Assembly (NCBI GenBank): GCA_046331175.1
Contig: JAXLRI010000004.1
Coordinates: forward strand, 372,001-436,000
Length of the DNA stretch: 64,000 nt
Direction of reading: 5' to 3'
Source: JAWKIW01 sp046331175
GTDB taxonomy: Bacteria > Actinomycetota > Acidimicrobiia > Acidimicrobiales > Acidimicrobilacustridaceae
This document shows positions 31,889 through 40,009 of the stretch, piece by piece. The stretch's first letter is position 1, and each line of letters begins with the position of its first letter. The notes under the pieces are model-generated. The model was given only the letters and a program-made list of their open reading frames with translations. It searched no databases and was not told the origin of the DNA. A program made the position numbers and the translations under genes.

Positions 31889-33640
31889 TCAGGTCGCCGG
31901 GGCGATGGTGGAGGAGCCGTCGGCAGGGTCCACCACCAGCCGTCGGCCGCCACCGACGAAGGTCGTGGGCACGGCTGCGTCGAGCAGGTCCGGGCTGGTG
32001 GCCGGCAACCCGTCCCGGGCCTCGTCGTCGCTGCGCCGGCCGACCGCCACCACCTCGTCGAGCAACGCCCGGGCGTCGGCCCCCAGCAGCGCCAGGTCGT
32101 CCGACACCAGGGCCATGCCGCCGGAGGTGGCCACGGCCTCGGCCCAGGTGCGGACCGCCTCGGCCGACAGCTCGGTCTCGGCGGTGCGCAGCATGAGGCA
32201 GTCGGGGTCGTTCAGCCACATGCGACGGTGCAGGAAGCTGCGGGTGACGGTGTTCGCATAGGCGTGCAGGGTGGCCGGCTGGATGTCGAGGTAGCCGGGC
32301 ACGATCTCGGCGGACGGGTCGAGCGCCCACAGCGGTGCCACGTCCTGGCCGATGCGGTTGGCGTCCACCGCTCCGACGATGTTGGCCAGCGGCGCGCCGC
32401 ACCCGAGCAGGAAGGCGTCGTCGCCGGCGCCGCGGCGCACCGCGTCGTAGCCGGCCCGCACGCGCTCGGCGGGGGTGCGGGTGGGGTCGTGCCACCGGCC
32501 GTCGAACGACGGCGAGAAGGTGAAGTCGAGCTTCAGGTAGGTGAAGCCGGCCGCCACCAGCGCCGCCGCCACACCCTCGAGGTGCTCGACGACCTCGGGG
32601 TTGGTGGTGTCGAGGCCGTACATGATCCCGTGCTGGCCACCGCCCCACGGCGGGTTGAACCACGAGGGAAGCGGGCCCGACCCGTCGGGGAGCTGCGACA
32701 GCCAGTCGGGGTGCTCGGTGGCGACCCTCGAGTCGGGGGCGACCAGGAACGGCGCCAGCCAGATGCCGGGCCGGCGGCCGGCGGCGGCGATCGACCCGGC
32801 GATGGCGTCGAGCGAGGACGGGAAGCGGTCGTTGGTGGTGAGCCAGTCGCCGATGGCCGACTGGTAGCCGTCGTCGAGCTGGAACACGTCGAAGGGCCAC
32901 TCGTCGGCCCGGGCGAGGTTGCCACGCAGGTCGGCCTCGGTGACGTCGTGGAAGTAGTGGTACCAGGAGCACCAGCCCACCTGGTAGGGCGCGCCGGCCC
33001 GGGCCCCCAGCGCGTCGGCCGTCGGCCGGGCCCAGGCGTCGAGCAGCTCGGCGACGGACCGACCAGACGCCGGCTCCACCACGATCGGGTGCAGGGCGCG
33101 GCGCTCGCCAGCGCTCAGGACGACGTCGCCGAGGAACGCCTGGGCCCACACCTCCACGCCACCGTCGTCGGCCCGGCGCACCCGGAAGGTGCCGTCGTGG
33201 TGGTCGCCGCCGACGAAGCCGGCCAGGACCGGCTCGCCGCCCGCGGCGGCATCGGCCAGCACGGTCACCCACTCGGACCGCAGCTCGCCGTCGAGGGCGC
33301 GCCGCTGGTCGGCGTGGTGGACGGCCTGCACGAGCTCGATCGACCCGCGCGTGGTGGACGGGTCGCGGTCGACGCCGAAGGTGGCCACGCCGGTCGGCGA
33401 CCACGACTGGTAGCCGTTCCGGAAGACGCGCAGCGGCTCGACGACGGGGTGGAGCCGCAGGACCACCGACACCGATCGCACGGCGATGGCCTGGTCGCCG
33501 GCGTTGGCCACCGACCACTCGATGCGACCGCGGCCGTCGGCCACGGCGCCGTCGACGACCACGTCGACCGCCCAGGCGCCAGAGCCGACGATCCCCAGTG
33601 GCGTGACCTCGTACTCGGTGCGATCGACCTCGAGCAGCAT
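31889..33640 (-). CDS. Alpha-galactosidase, glycoside hydrolase family 36 (clan GH-D)
   Basis: A 583-residue retaining glycosidase. A beta-sandwich N-terminal domain (~1-200, with FRNGYQSWSPTG) leads to the TIM barrel (GWCSWYHYFHDVTEADL). The nucleophile Asp lies in YLKLDFTFSP (~residue 370) and the acid/base Asp in RIGQDVAPLW (~430), as in GH36/GH27. FQLDDGYQ is a further clan signature. It likely hydrolyses alpha-galactosides such as raffinose or melibiose; no signal peptide, so it acts in the cytoplasm. ATG 33640 follows TAGCGT by seven bases (leaderless), giving its own promoter although it lies ten bases after the GGDEF/EAL gene on the same strand. Confidence 0.88.
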   Translation of the reverse strand: MLLEVDRTEYEVTPLGIVGSGAWAVDVVVDGAVADGRGRIEWSVANAGDQAIAVRSVSVVLRLHPVVEPLRVFRNGYQSWSPTGVATFGVDRDPSTTRGSIELVQAVHHADQRRALDGELRSEWVTVLADAAAGGEPVLAGFVGGDHHDGTFRVRRADDGGVEVWAQAFLGDVVLSAGERRALHPIVVEPASGRSVAELLDAWARPTADALGARAGAPYQVGWCSWYHYFHDVTEADLRGNLARADEWPFDVFQLDDGYQSAIGDWLTTNDRFPSSLDAIAGSIAAAGRRPGIWLAPFLVAPDSRVATEHPDWLSQLPDGSGPLPSWFNPPWGGGQHGIMYGLDTTNPEVVEHLEGVAAALVAAGFTYLKLDFTFSPSFDGRWHDPTRTPAERVRAGYDAVRRGAGDDAFLLGCGAPLANIVGAVDANRIGQDVAPLWALDPSAEIVPGYLDIQPATLHAYANTVTRSFLHRRMWLNDPDCLMLRTAETELSAEAVRTWAEAVATSGGMALVSDDLALLGADARALLDEVVAVGRRSDDEARDGLPATSPDLLDAAVPTTFVGGGRRLVVDPADGSSTIAPAT

Positions 33641-33650
33641 GGCGACGACG

Positions 33651-36600
33651 CTAGCGAGTGGCGGCGGCCGGACCCGCCAGCAGCTCGATGGCGTCGTCGA
33701 CCGGCACGGGGCGCGAGAACAGGTACCCCTGGGCCAGGTCGCACTCGAGGTCGCGCAGCGCCTCCATCTGGAACAGCGTCTCGACCCCCTCGGCCACCAC
33801 CGACAGGCCGAGGGACTTGGCCAGGGCGATGGCGGCCTGGACGATGGCGGCCTCCTGGGAGTCCGGGCGCTCGACCCCGTCGATGAAGGAGCGATCGATC
33901 TTCAAGAAGTCGGCCATCGTGAAGTGGCGGATGTACTCGAGGCTGGCGTAGCCGGTGCCGAAGTCGTCGATGGCCAGCTTCACGCCCAGGTCCTTGAGCC
34001 GGTGCAGGGCCGCCTTGGCCCCCTCCACGTCGTGGACGAGGTCGCTCTCGGTGATCTCGAAGCACAGTCGGTCGGGTTGCAGACGGGTGCGCTCCAGCAC
34101 TCCGGCGACGACGTCGTGCAGCTCGGGCGCGGCCAGCTGGCGGGCGGACAGGTTCACCGCCACCTGCACCAGCTCGCCGTTCGGCAGCTCGGGCCAGGCG
34201 GTCGCCAGCTCGCACGCCCGCTCGAGCACCCACCAACCCAACGGGACGATCAGGCCCGTCTCCTCCGCGAGCGGGATGAACAGGCCGGGCATGACCAGGC
34301 CGTGCTCGGGCCGGTGCCACCGCACGAGCGCCTCGACGTGGGTCATGGCGCCGTCGGCGAGCCGCACCGCCGGCTGGAAGTAGACCTCGAACTCCTCGGC
34401 GTCGATGGCATTGCGCAACGCCTGCTCGAGGGCCAGCTGCTCGACCTTGCGCTGGTCGACGTTCTCGGTGAACACCACCTGCTGGTTGCGGCCCTGCGCC
34501 TTGGCCCGGTACATGGCCACGTCGGCGTTGCGGATCAGGGCGTCGGCGGCGATGTCGGCGTCGGCGCAGTACGCGATGCCCACGCTCGCCGTCACGAAGA
34601 CCTCCCCACCGCCCAGCGTGAAGGGCTGGGCGAGCACGTTGGCGAACCGGGCCGCCGCCTCGCGCGCCGCCGCCTCGTCGGCGATGCGGGTGCACACGAC
34701 CATGAACTCGTCGCCGCCGAACCGACCGAGCGTGTCGCCGGGGCGCAGCGGCTCCCGCAGCCGCTCACCCGCCAGCTGCAGCAGCACGTCGCCGAGCTCG
34801 TGGCCGACCGAGTCGTTGACGACCTTGAACCGGTCGAGGTCGAGGAACAGCACGGCGATGCCGGTGCCGACCCGCGACGATCGGCGGAGGGCGTCGTCGA
34901 TCCGGCTGCGGAGCAACGAGCGGTTGGGCAGCCCGGTGAGCCCGTCGTAGAGCGCCTGGTACTCGAGCGTCGACTCGAAGCGGCGCCGCTCGATGGCGAT
35001 GGCGGCGAGGTTCATGGCCCGCGCCAGGAGGTCCATCTCCAGCTGGCCGAGGGGGTCGGAGGTCTCGAGGAACACCGACAGCGCCCCGAGCAGCTCGCCG
35101 GAGCCCGGGGCGTGCAACGGCGCCACCCGGCACGAGACCAACCCGTGGTCGGAGAAGGCGGTGACGTGGGCGAACCGCTCGTCGGACACGAGGTCGTAGA
35201 CGACGAACTCGCCCGGTGAGGAGCGGATCTCGGCCGCCTCGGCCGACCGGGGCCCCATGGCGTCGAGCCGGTTCACGACCTGGCGGGGAAGGCTCGGCGC
35301 GGCCCGCACGCGGATGGCACCGTCGGAGTCGAGCATGCCGATCGCGCACCGCGAGCCGGCCAGGCCGTGCTCGGTCATCTGGGTGATCTTCTGCAGGGTG
35401 ATCTCGAGCGGGGCCCCGCGGGCGATGGCCTCGAGCAGGTCGGCCTGCTCGGCCAGCAGGTCCTCGGCCTTGCGCCGGTCGGTGACGTCTCGGAGGTTGA
35501 CGACGACGCCGGCGACGACGGGGTCGTCGCTGAGGTCCGACAGCAGCATCTCGAAGATCCGCCACGTACCGTCGCGGTGGCGGACGCGCCCCTCCACCGT
35601 CCGGCTGCCCACCTCGGCGAGGTCCCGGAAGGCGGCGGTCAGCGGCTCGAGGTCGTCGGGGTGGATCAGCTCGACGTGGAGCCGCCCGACGAAGTCGGCC
35701 GCAGGGTGGCCGAGGCGCCGCTCGACCGACGGGCTCACGTAGGTCACGCGGCCGTCGCCGCCGACCACGACGACGACGTCGGAGCCACCCTGGACCAGGC
35801 GCTGCGCCCACTGCTCGCTGCGGTGGCGCTGGGCCTCGGCCTCGACCAGCTCGGTCACGTCGCTGCAGGTGAGGATCATCCCGCCGATGGCGGGGTGGTC
35901 GAACAGCGGGGTGGCGCTCACGTTCATCATGCGGGCCGAGCCGTCGGCCGCCAGCAGGCGGTAGGCGTTGGGCTGGCCCTGTTCACCGCGGGCGGTCACC
36001 TCGGCCCACTCCTGGGCGGCCGCCGCGACGTCGTCGGGGTGGAGGAGGTCGAGGCACGAGCGACCGAGCACGTCGGCCGGGGCGTAGCCGAGCCGGGTCT
36101 CCGCCGAGGGGCTGACCCAGGTGAGCACCGTCTCCTGGTCGGCCACCGCGACGATGTCGGAGATGCCGCGGACGATGGCCTCGGCCCACTCCTCGGTCCG
36201 CCAGCGGTCGGCGGCGGCCTCCTGGTCGCGGCTGAGGTCGCGGTAGGACGCCACCACCCAGACCCGCCCGTCGGCCACCAGGCGCTCGTAGGACGCGTGG
36301 ACCCGCCAGGGGCTGCCATCCGCCCGGTGGACGGTGAGGTCGCACGTGGCCGTCCCGGCCTCCCGCATCGCCGCCTCGATCGAGCGCAGCGCCTCCAGGT
36401 CGGTCTCGGGGCCGATGAGCAGACCCGGGCTGTGCCCGACCACGTCCTCCCGGGCGTGTCCGGTCAGGGTGACGAAGGCGTCGTTGACGAAGCAGAGCAC
36501 GGCGTCGCCCCGGGTGGTGCGGCCACCGGGTCCCGAGCCGGCGGGGCGGCCGTCGCCGCCGGCCGGTCCGACGTCGGCGATGGTGACCGCCTCGCCCACG

Positions 36601-36791
36601 CGGTCGAGGGCCCGCGCCAGGGCGCGTGGGGTCGGCTCGTGGCGCGGGCGGTCGACGGCACCCGACCCGGTGGCCTCCGACCCCGGGCCGGGCTCGAGCG
36701 TGCTGATGGTTCCTCCTCCGAGGGGCGCCGTGGCGGGCCGGCGTCCTGGCGCGGCGCCCCGCCGGGGCGATCCGCCGCTCCACCGACCCAT
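33651..36791 (-). CDS. PAS-GAF-GGDEF-EAL signalling protein
   Basis: About 1046 residues. Three PAS domains occupy the first ~440 (for example VLCFVNDAFVTLTGHAREDV and ETVLTWVSPSAETRLGY), then a GAF-like sensor (~450-615), a GGDEF domain (LGRFGGDEFMVV, ~690) and an EAL domain (HVEALVRW ~818; NLSARQL; FEITESDL; DDFGTGYASL; EGVET). Both cyclase and phosphodiesterase motifs look intact, so it may make or break cyclic di-GMP depending on signals. No membrane helices. The start is uncertain: ATG 36791 is the first usable one, but a strong ribosome site (GGAGGAGGAACC) lies ~80 bases further in, directly before an ATC codon. Confidence 0.88.
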   Translation of the reverse strand: MGRWSGGSPRRGAAPGRRPATAPLGGGTISTLEPGPGSEATGSGAVDRPRHEPTPRALARALDRVGEAVTIADVGPAGGDGRPAGSGPGGRTTRGDAVLCFVNDAFVTLTGHAREDVVGHSPGLLIGPETDLEALRSIEAAMREAGTATCDLTVHRADGSPWRVHASYERLVADGRVWVVASYRDLSRDQEAAADRWRTEEWAEAIVRGISDIVAVADQETVLTWVSPSAETRLGYAPADVLGRSCLDLLHPDDVAAAAQEWAEVTARGEQGQPNAYRLLAADGSARMMNVSATPLFDHPAIGGMILTCSDVTELVEAEAQRHRSEQWAQRLVQGGSDVVVVVGGDGRVTYVSPSVERRLGHPAADFVGRLHVELIHPDDLEPLTAAFRDLAEVGSRTVEGRVRHRDGTWRIFEMLLSDLSDDPVVAGVVVNLRDVTDRRKAEDLLAEQADLLEAIARGAPLEITLQKITQMTEHGLAGSRCAIGMLDSDGAIRVRAAPSLPRQVVNRLDAMGPRSAEAAEIRSSPGEFVVYDLVSDERFAHVTAFSDHGLVSCRVAPLHAPGSGELLGALSVFLETSDPLGQLEMDLLARAMNLAAIAIERRRFESTLEYQALYDGLTGLPNRSLLRSRIDDALRRSSRVGTGIAVLFLDLDRFKVVNDSVGHELGDVLLQLAGERLREPLRPGDTLGRFGGDEFMVVCTRIADEAAAREAAARFANVLAQPFTLGGGEVFVTASVGIAYCADADIAADALIRNADVAMYRAKAQGRNQQVVFTENVDQRKVEQLALEQALRNAIDAEEFEVYFQPAVRLADGAMTHVEALVRWHRPEHGLVMPGLFIPLAEETGLIVPLGWWVLERACELATAWPELPNGELVQVAVNLSARQLAAPELHDVVAGVLERTRLQPDRLCFEITESDLVHDVEGAKAALHRLKDLGVKLAIDDFGTGYASLEYIRHFTMADFLKIDRSFIDGVERPDSQEAAIVQAAIALAKSLGLSVVAEGVETLFQMEALRDLECDLAQGYLFSRPVPVDDAIELLAGPAAATR

Positions 36792-36873
36792 CGGCCGCCG
36801 CGCCGCCACTGTTAGCGGTTGGGCGGCGGCGGGCCTCCGGGACCGCCACACCCGCCGGTTAGGTTGAGCGACC

Positions 36874-38355
36874 GTGGACACCCTGCCCGGCCTCGGCGGC
36901 GACGACGTCGGCGCCCACACCTACGGCGTCGCCGAGCTGGCCGATCGGGTGGCCGAGGCGGTCCGCCGCGCCTTCCCCACCGAGGTCTGGGTCGCCGGCG
37001 AGATGCGGGCGCTGCGCACCAAGGAGCTGCGCGGCGGCCTGCCGGGCTCGCGCCACGTCTACTTCTCCCTGGTCGAGCCGGGCGCGGCCGGCTCCCCCGA
37101 CGTCGTGCTCCCCGTGGTGCTGTGGGACGGGAACCGGCGGACGGTGAACCGCCGGCTCCTGCGCCACGGCGACAGCACCCCCCTGGTGAGGATGGGCGAG
37201 GGCGTGCAGGTCCGCATCCGCGGCAGCCTCGAGGTCTACGGGCCCCGGGGCCAGGTGCAGCTCAAGATGACCGCCATCGATCCGGCCCACACCCTCGGGC
37301 TCCTCGAGACCGAGCGCGACCGGGTCCTCGGGCTCCTGGCCGCCGACGGGCTGGTCGAGGCCAACGCCACCCTCGCCCTGCCCCCGGTCCCGTGGCGCAT
37401 CGGGCTCGTCACCGCCCGCGACAGCGCAGCGGCGGCCGACTTCCTCCACGAGCTGGAGGCCAGCGGGCTGCACTGGGAGGTGCTGCTCGCCGCCACCCGG
37501 GTGCAGGGGGTCGGGGCCGAGCACGGGGTCGCCGCCGCCCTGGCCGCGGTGGCCTCCCGCCAGGTCGACGTGGTGGCGGTGGTGCGCGGCGGGGGCGCCC
37601 GGACCGAGCTCGCCGTGTTCGACAGCGAGGTGGTGGCCCGGGCCATCGCCGCCGCGCCGGTGCCGGTGCTCACCGGCATCGGGCACGAGATCGACACGAG
37701 CGTGGCCGACCTCGTCGCCCACACGCGCCACAAGACCCCGACGGCCTGCGCCGCCGCCCTGGTGGCGCGGGCGCGTGACGCCAGCGAGCGGTCCGAGCGG
37801 GCCTTCCTCGCCATCGCCGCCGGTGGCCGCCGCCGGCTGCGCGAGGCCGACCAGCGCGTGGGTGCCCACGGCCGCCACGCCGTCGCCGCCGCCCACCGCC
37901 GGCTGGCGGAGGCCGAGCGCCAGCAGGCCCGACGCGGCCAGCGGCTCACCACGGCCACCGCCGCCGGGACCGCCGTCGCCCTCGCCCGCCTCGAGCGGGG
38001 CGCCACCCGCCTCGAGGACCGCGCCGACCTCCGGCTCCGGGGCGCAGACCGGCGGCTCGAGGCTGCCGCCGACCGCCTCCCCGACACCGCCACGCGCCGC
38101 CTGCAGGCGGCCGCCGACCGCCTGGGCGCGCACGAGGCGGTCGTCCGCGCCCTCGACCCGGCCCGCGCCCTGGCCCGCGGGTGGACCATCACCCGCGACC
38201 AGCAGGGCCGGGCCGTGCGCACCGCCGCCGCCGCCCGCGAGGCGGGCACCCTCCGCACGTCCTTCGTCGACGGCGAGGTCACCAGCCACGTGGTCGACCG
38301 TCCGGCCGACCCCCCACCGACGCCCACCGCCGCCGAGGAGCCCCACGATGCCTGA
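36874..38355 (+). CDS. xseA: Exodeoxyribonuclease VII large subunit
   Basis: A 493-residue nuclease subunit degrading single-stranded DNA together with XseB. The OB-fold N-terminus (GVAELADRVAEAVRRAF, then VWVAGEMRAL) is followed by the catalytic domain (WRIGLVTARDSAAAADFLHE, then VVRGGGARTELAVFDSEVVARA, then PVLTGIGHEIDTSVADLVAH and KTPTACAA) and a long helical region rich in Arg/Ala. GTG 36874 follows TAGGTT (36860-36865) by eight bases, a leaderless layout. It overlaps xseB by eight bases. Confidence 0.95.
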   Translation: MDTLPGLGGDDVGAHTYGVAELADRVAEAVRRAFPTEVWVAGEMRALRTKELRGGLPGSRHVYFSLVEPGAAGSPDVVLPVVLWDGNRRTVNRRLLRHGDSTPLVRMGEGVQVRIRGSLEVYGPRGQVQLKMTAIDPAHTLGLLETERDRVLGLLAADGLVEANATLALPPVPWRIGLVTARDSAAAADFLHELEASGLHWEVLLAATRVQGVGAEHGVAAALAAVASRQVDVVAVVRGGGARTELAVFDSEVVARAIAAAPVPVLTGIGHEIDTSVADLVAHTRHKTPTACAAALVARARDASERSERAFLAIAAGGRRRLREADQRVGAHGRHAVAAAHRRLAEAERQQARRGQRLTTATAAGTAVALARLERGATRLEDRADLRLRGADRRLEAAADRLPDTATRRLQAAADRLGAHEAVVRALDPARALARGWTITRDQQGRAVRTAAAAREAGTLRTSFVDGEVTSHVVDRPADPPPTPTAAEEPHDA

Positions 38356-38680
38356 TCCCGAGCCGACCGACCCGACCGCACCGACCGGTGCCCCCGACGG
38401 CCCGGGGACGTCGCTCCGGGTCGACGGGCTCGGCTACGCCGCCGCCGTGGCCGAGCTCGAGGAGATCCTCGACCGGCTCGACGACGAAGCCCTCGACGTC
38501 GACGTGCTCGCCCAGGAGGTGCGACGGGCGGCCGAGCTGATCCGCCTGTGCCGCGGCCGGATCGACGCCGCCCGGGTGGAGGTCGAGGAGGTGGTCGCCG
38601 AGCTGGGGGCCCTCGCCCCCGGGGCCGACCCCAGCAGCACCGCCGATACGCTGGCCGACGGTGCCTCCGACGACCTCTGA
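38348..38680 (+). CDS. xseB: Exodeoxyribonuclease VII small subunit
   Basis: A 110-residue protein. The C-terminal ~70 residues match XseB: YAAAVAELEEILDRLDDEAL, then DVLAQEVRRAAELIRLCRGR, the two helices that coat XseA. The N-terminal ~30 residues are a Pro/Thr/Asp-rich extension not seen in most homologues. ATG 38348 lies inside the end of xseA, indicating coupled translation, and the next gene starts before this stop. Confidence 0.92.
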   Translation: MPDPEPTDPTAPTGAPDGPGTSLRVDGLGYAAAVAELEEILDRLDDEALDVDVLAQEVRRAAELIRLCRGRIDAARVEVEEVVAELGALAPGADPSSTADTLADGASDDL

Positions 38681-39791
38681 CCCCGCCGGCGGCGAGCCCG
38701 GCCCGTCCCGGTCCGGCGGCGGCGGGGCCGACGAGCCGATCGCCACCGCCGCCGACGCCATCGCCGTCATCGCCGCCCCGGTCCGCGACCGGATCGCCGG
38801 CATCCTCGAAGCCGAGCAGGACCGCTGGTCGGCGGTCGACGCCGACCTCGCCCAGCCGCTGGCCTCGATCGCCCGCTTCGTGCTCCACGGCGGGAAGCGG
38901 CTCCGGCCGGCCTTCTGCTACTGGGGCTTCCGGGCCGCCGGTGGCCGCCCCGACGATCCCGCCATCGTCGACCTCGGGGCCGCCTTCGAGTTCCTCCACG
39001 CCTTCGCCCTCATGCACGACGACGTCATGGACGGATCCGCCACCCGGCGCGGCCTGGCCACCATCCACACCGAGTTCGCCGGCCTGCACCGCGAGCACGG
39101 CTGGCGGGGCGAGCCGCGGCGCTTCGGCGAGGGGGTCGCCATCCTGGCCGGCGACCTGTCGGCCGTCTTCGCCGACCGGCTCGTGTCCACCGCACCCAAC
39201 GCGGCCCGGCAGCTGTGGCACGAGCTCGAGGTCGAGATCGACGTCGGCCAGTACCTCGACCTGCTGGGCACGGCTCGCGGTGGCACCGACCTGCGGGTCG
39301 CCCGCCGGATCGCCCGCTACAAGTCGGGCAAGTACACGATCGAGCGGCCGCTGCACATCGGCGCCGCGGTGGCCGGCCGGTTCACCGAGCTCGAGGGCGA
39401 CCTGTCGGCCTACGGCGCGCCCCTCGGCGAGGCCTTCCAGCTGCGCGACGACCTGCTCGGCGCCTTCGGTGACGCGGAGCGCACGGGCAAGCCGGTGGGC
39501 GACGACCTCCGCGAGGGCAAGCCCACACCCCTGCTGGCGGTCGCCGCCGAGCGCTGCACCGGTGCCGACGCCGCCCTGCTGGCCCGGGTCGGCGCCACCG
39601 ACCTCGGCGACGAGGAGGTGCGCAAGCTGCAGGCCCTCATCGAGGCGTGCGGGGCCCGCGACGAGATCGAGCTGCAGATCGCCACGCTCACCGCCGAGGC
39701 GCTCGACGCGCTGCGGCGGTCGCCGATCGAGGGCACCCCGCGCGAGGCGCTGGCGCTGCTCGCCGACTTCGTCTCGTCCCGCGACGCGTGA
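38661..39791 (+). CDS. Polyprenyl diphosphate synthase
   Basis: A 376-residue all-helical prenyltransferase extending isoprenoid diphosphates (likely geranylgeranyl or longer). Motifs: HGGKRLRPAF, the first Asp-rich motif in ALMHDDVMDGS (DDxxD), YKSGKYTIERP, and the second Asp-rich region FQLRDDLLGAFGD. A Pro/Gly-rich ~25-residue N-terminal extension is present. GTG 38661 overlaps xseB by 20 bases. In many actinobacteria xseA-xseB are next to isoprenoid genes, so the neighbour is not surprising. The product chain length is not readable. Confidence 0.92.
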   Translation: MPPTTSDPAGGEPGPSRSGGGGADEPIATAADAIAVIAAPVRDRIAGILEAEQDRWSAVDADLAQPLASIARFVLHGGKRLRPAFCYWGFRAAGGRPDDPAIVDLGAAFEFLHAFALMHDDVMDGSATRRGLATIHTEFAGLHREHGWRGEPRRFGEGVAILAGDLSAVFADRLVSTAPNAARQLWHELEVEIDVGQYLDLLGTARGGTDLRVARRIARYKSGKYTIERPLHIGAAVAGRFTELEGDLSAYGAPLGEAFQLRDDLLGAFGDAERTGKPVGDDLREGKPTPLLAVAAERCTGADAALLARVGATDLGDEEVRKLQALIEACGARDEIELQIATLTAEALDALRRSPIEGTPREALALLADFVSSRDA

Positions 39792-39798
39792 CCGCGGC

Positions 39799-39950
39799 CC
39801 CGGACCGACCGGGACCGGCCCGGACCGACCCGAGCCGACGGGGGCCGACCCGAGCGACCCGGACCGACCCGAGCGACCCGGACCGACCCGAGCGACCCGG
39901 ACCGACCGGGACCGACCCGGACCGACCCGAGCGACCGGGACCGACCCGGC
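39799..39950. repeat. GACC-rich tandem repeat with 19-bp units
   Basis: Three identical units CGAGCGACCCGGACCGACC begin at 39851, 39870 and 39889, flanked on both sides by degenerate GACCGACC-type copies from 39799 to 39950. It fills the gap after the polyprenyl synthase gene. No stop-free coding sense is evident; likely a slippage-grown spacer, possibly with terminator-like structure. Confidence 0.75.
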
Positions 39951-40009
39951 GGCGACGCGCGGGCTCGTCGACGCTCCTACGATGACCCCCACCATGCGAC
40001 GGGGCCCCG

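Noticed and set aside
39799..39950. Arg/Thr/Asp/Pro repeat protein encoded by the GACC repeats
   Set aside because: The repeat reads openly in several frames on both strands because of its composition; no start with a ribosome site or -10 box fits.
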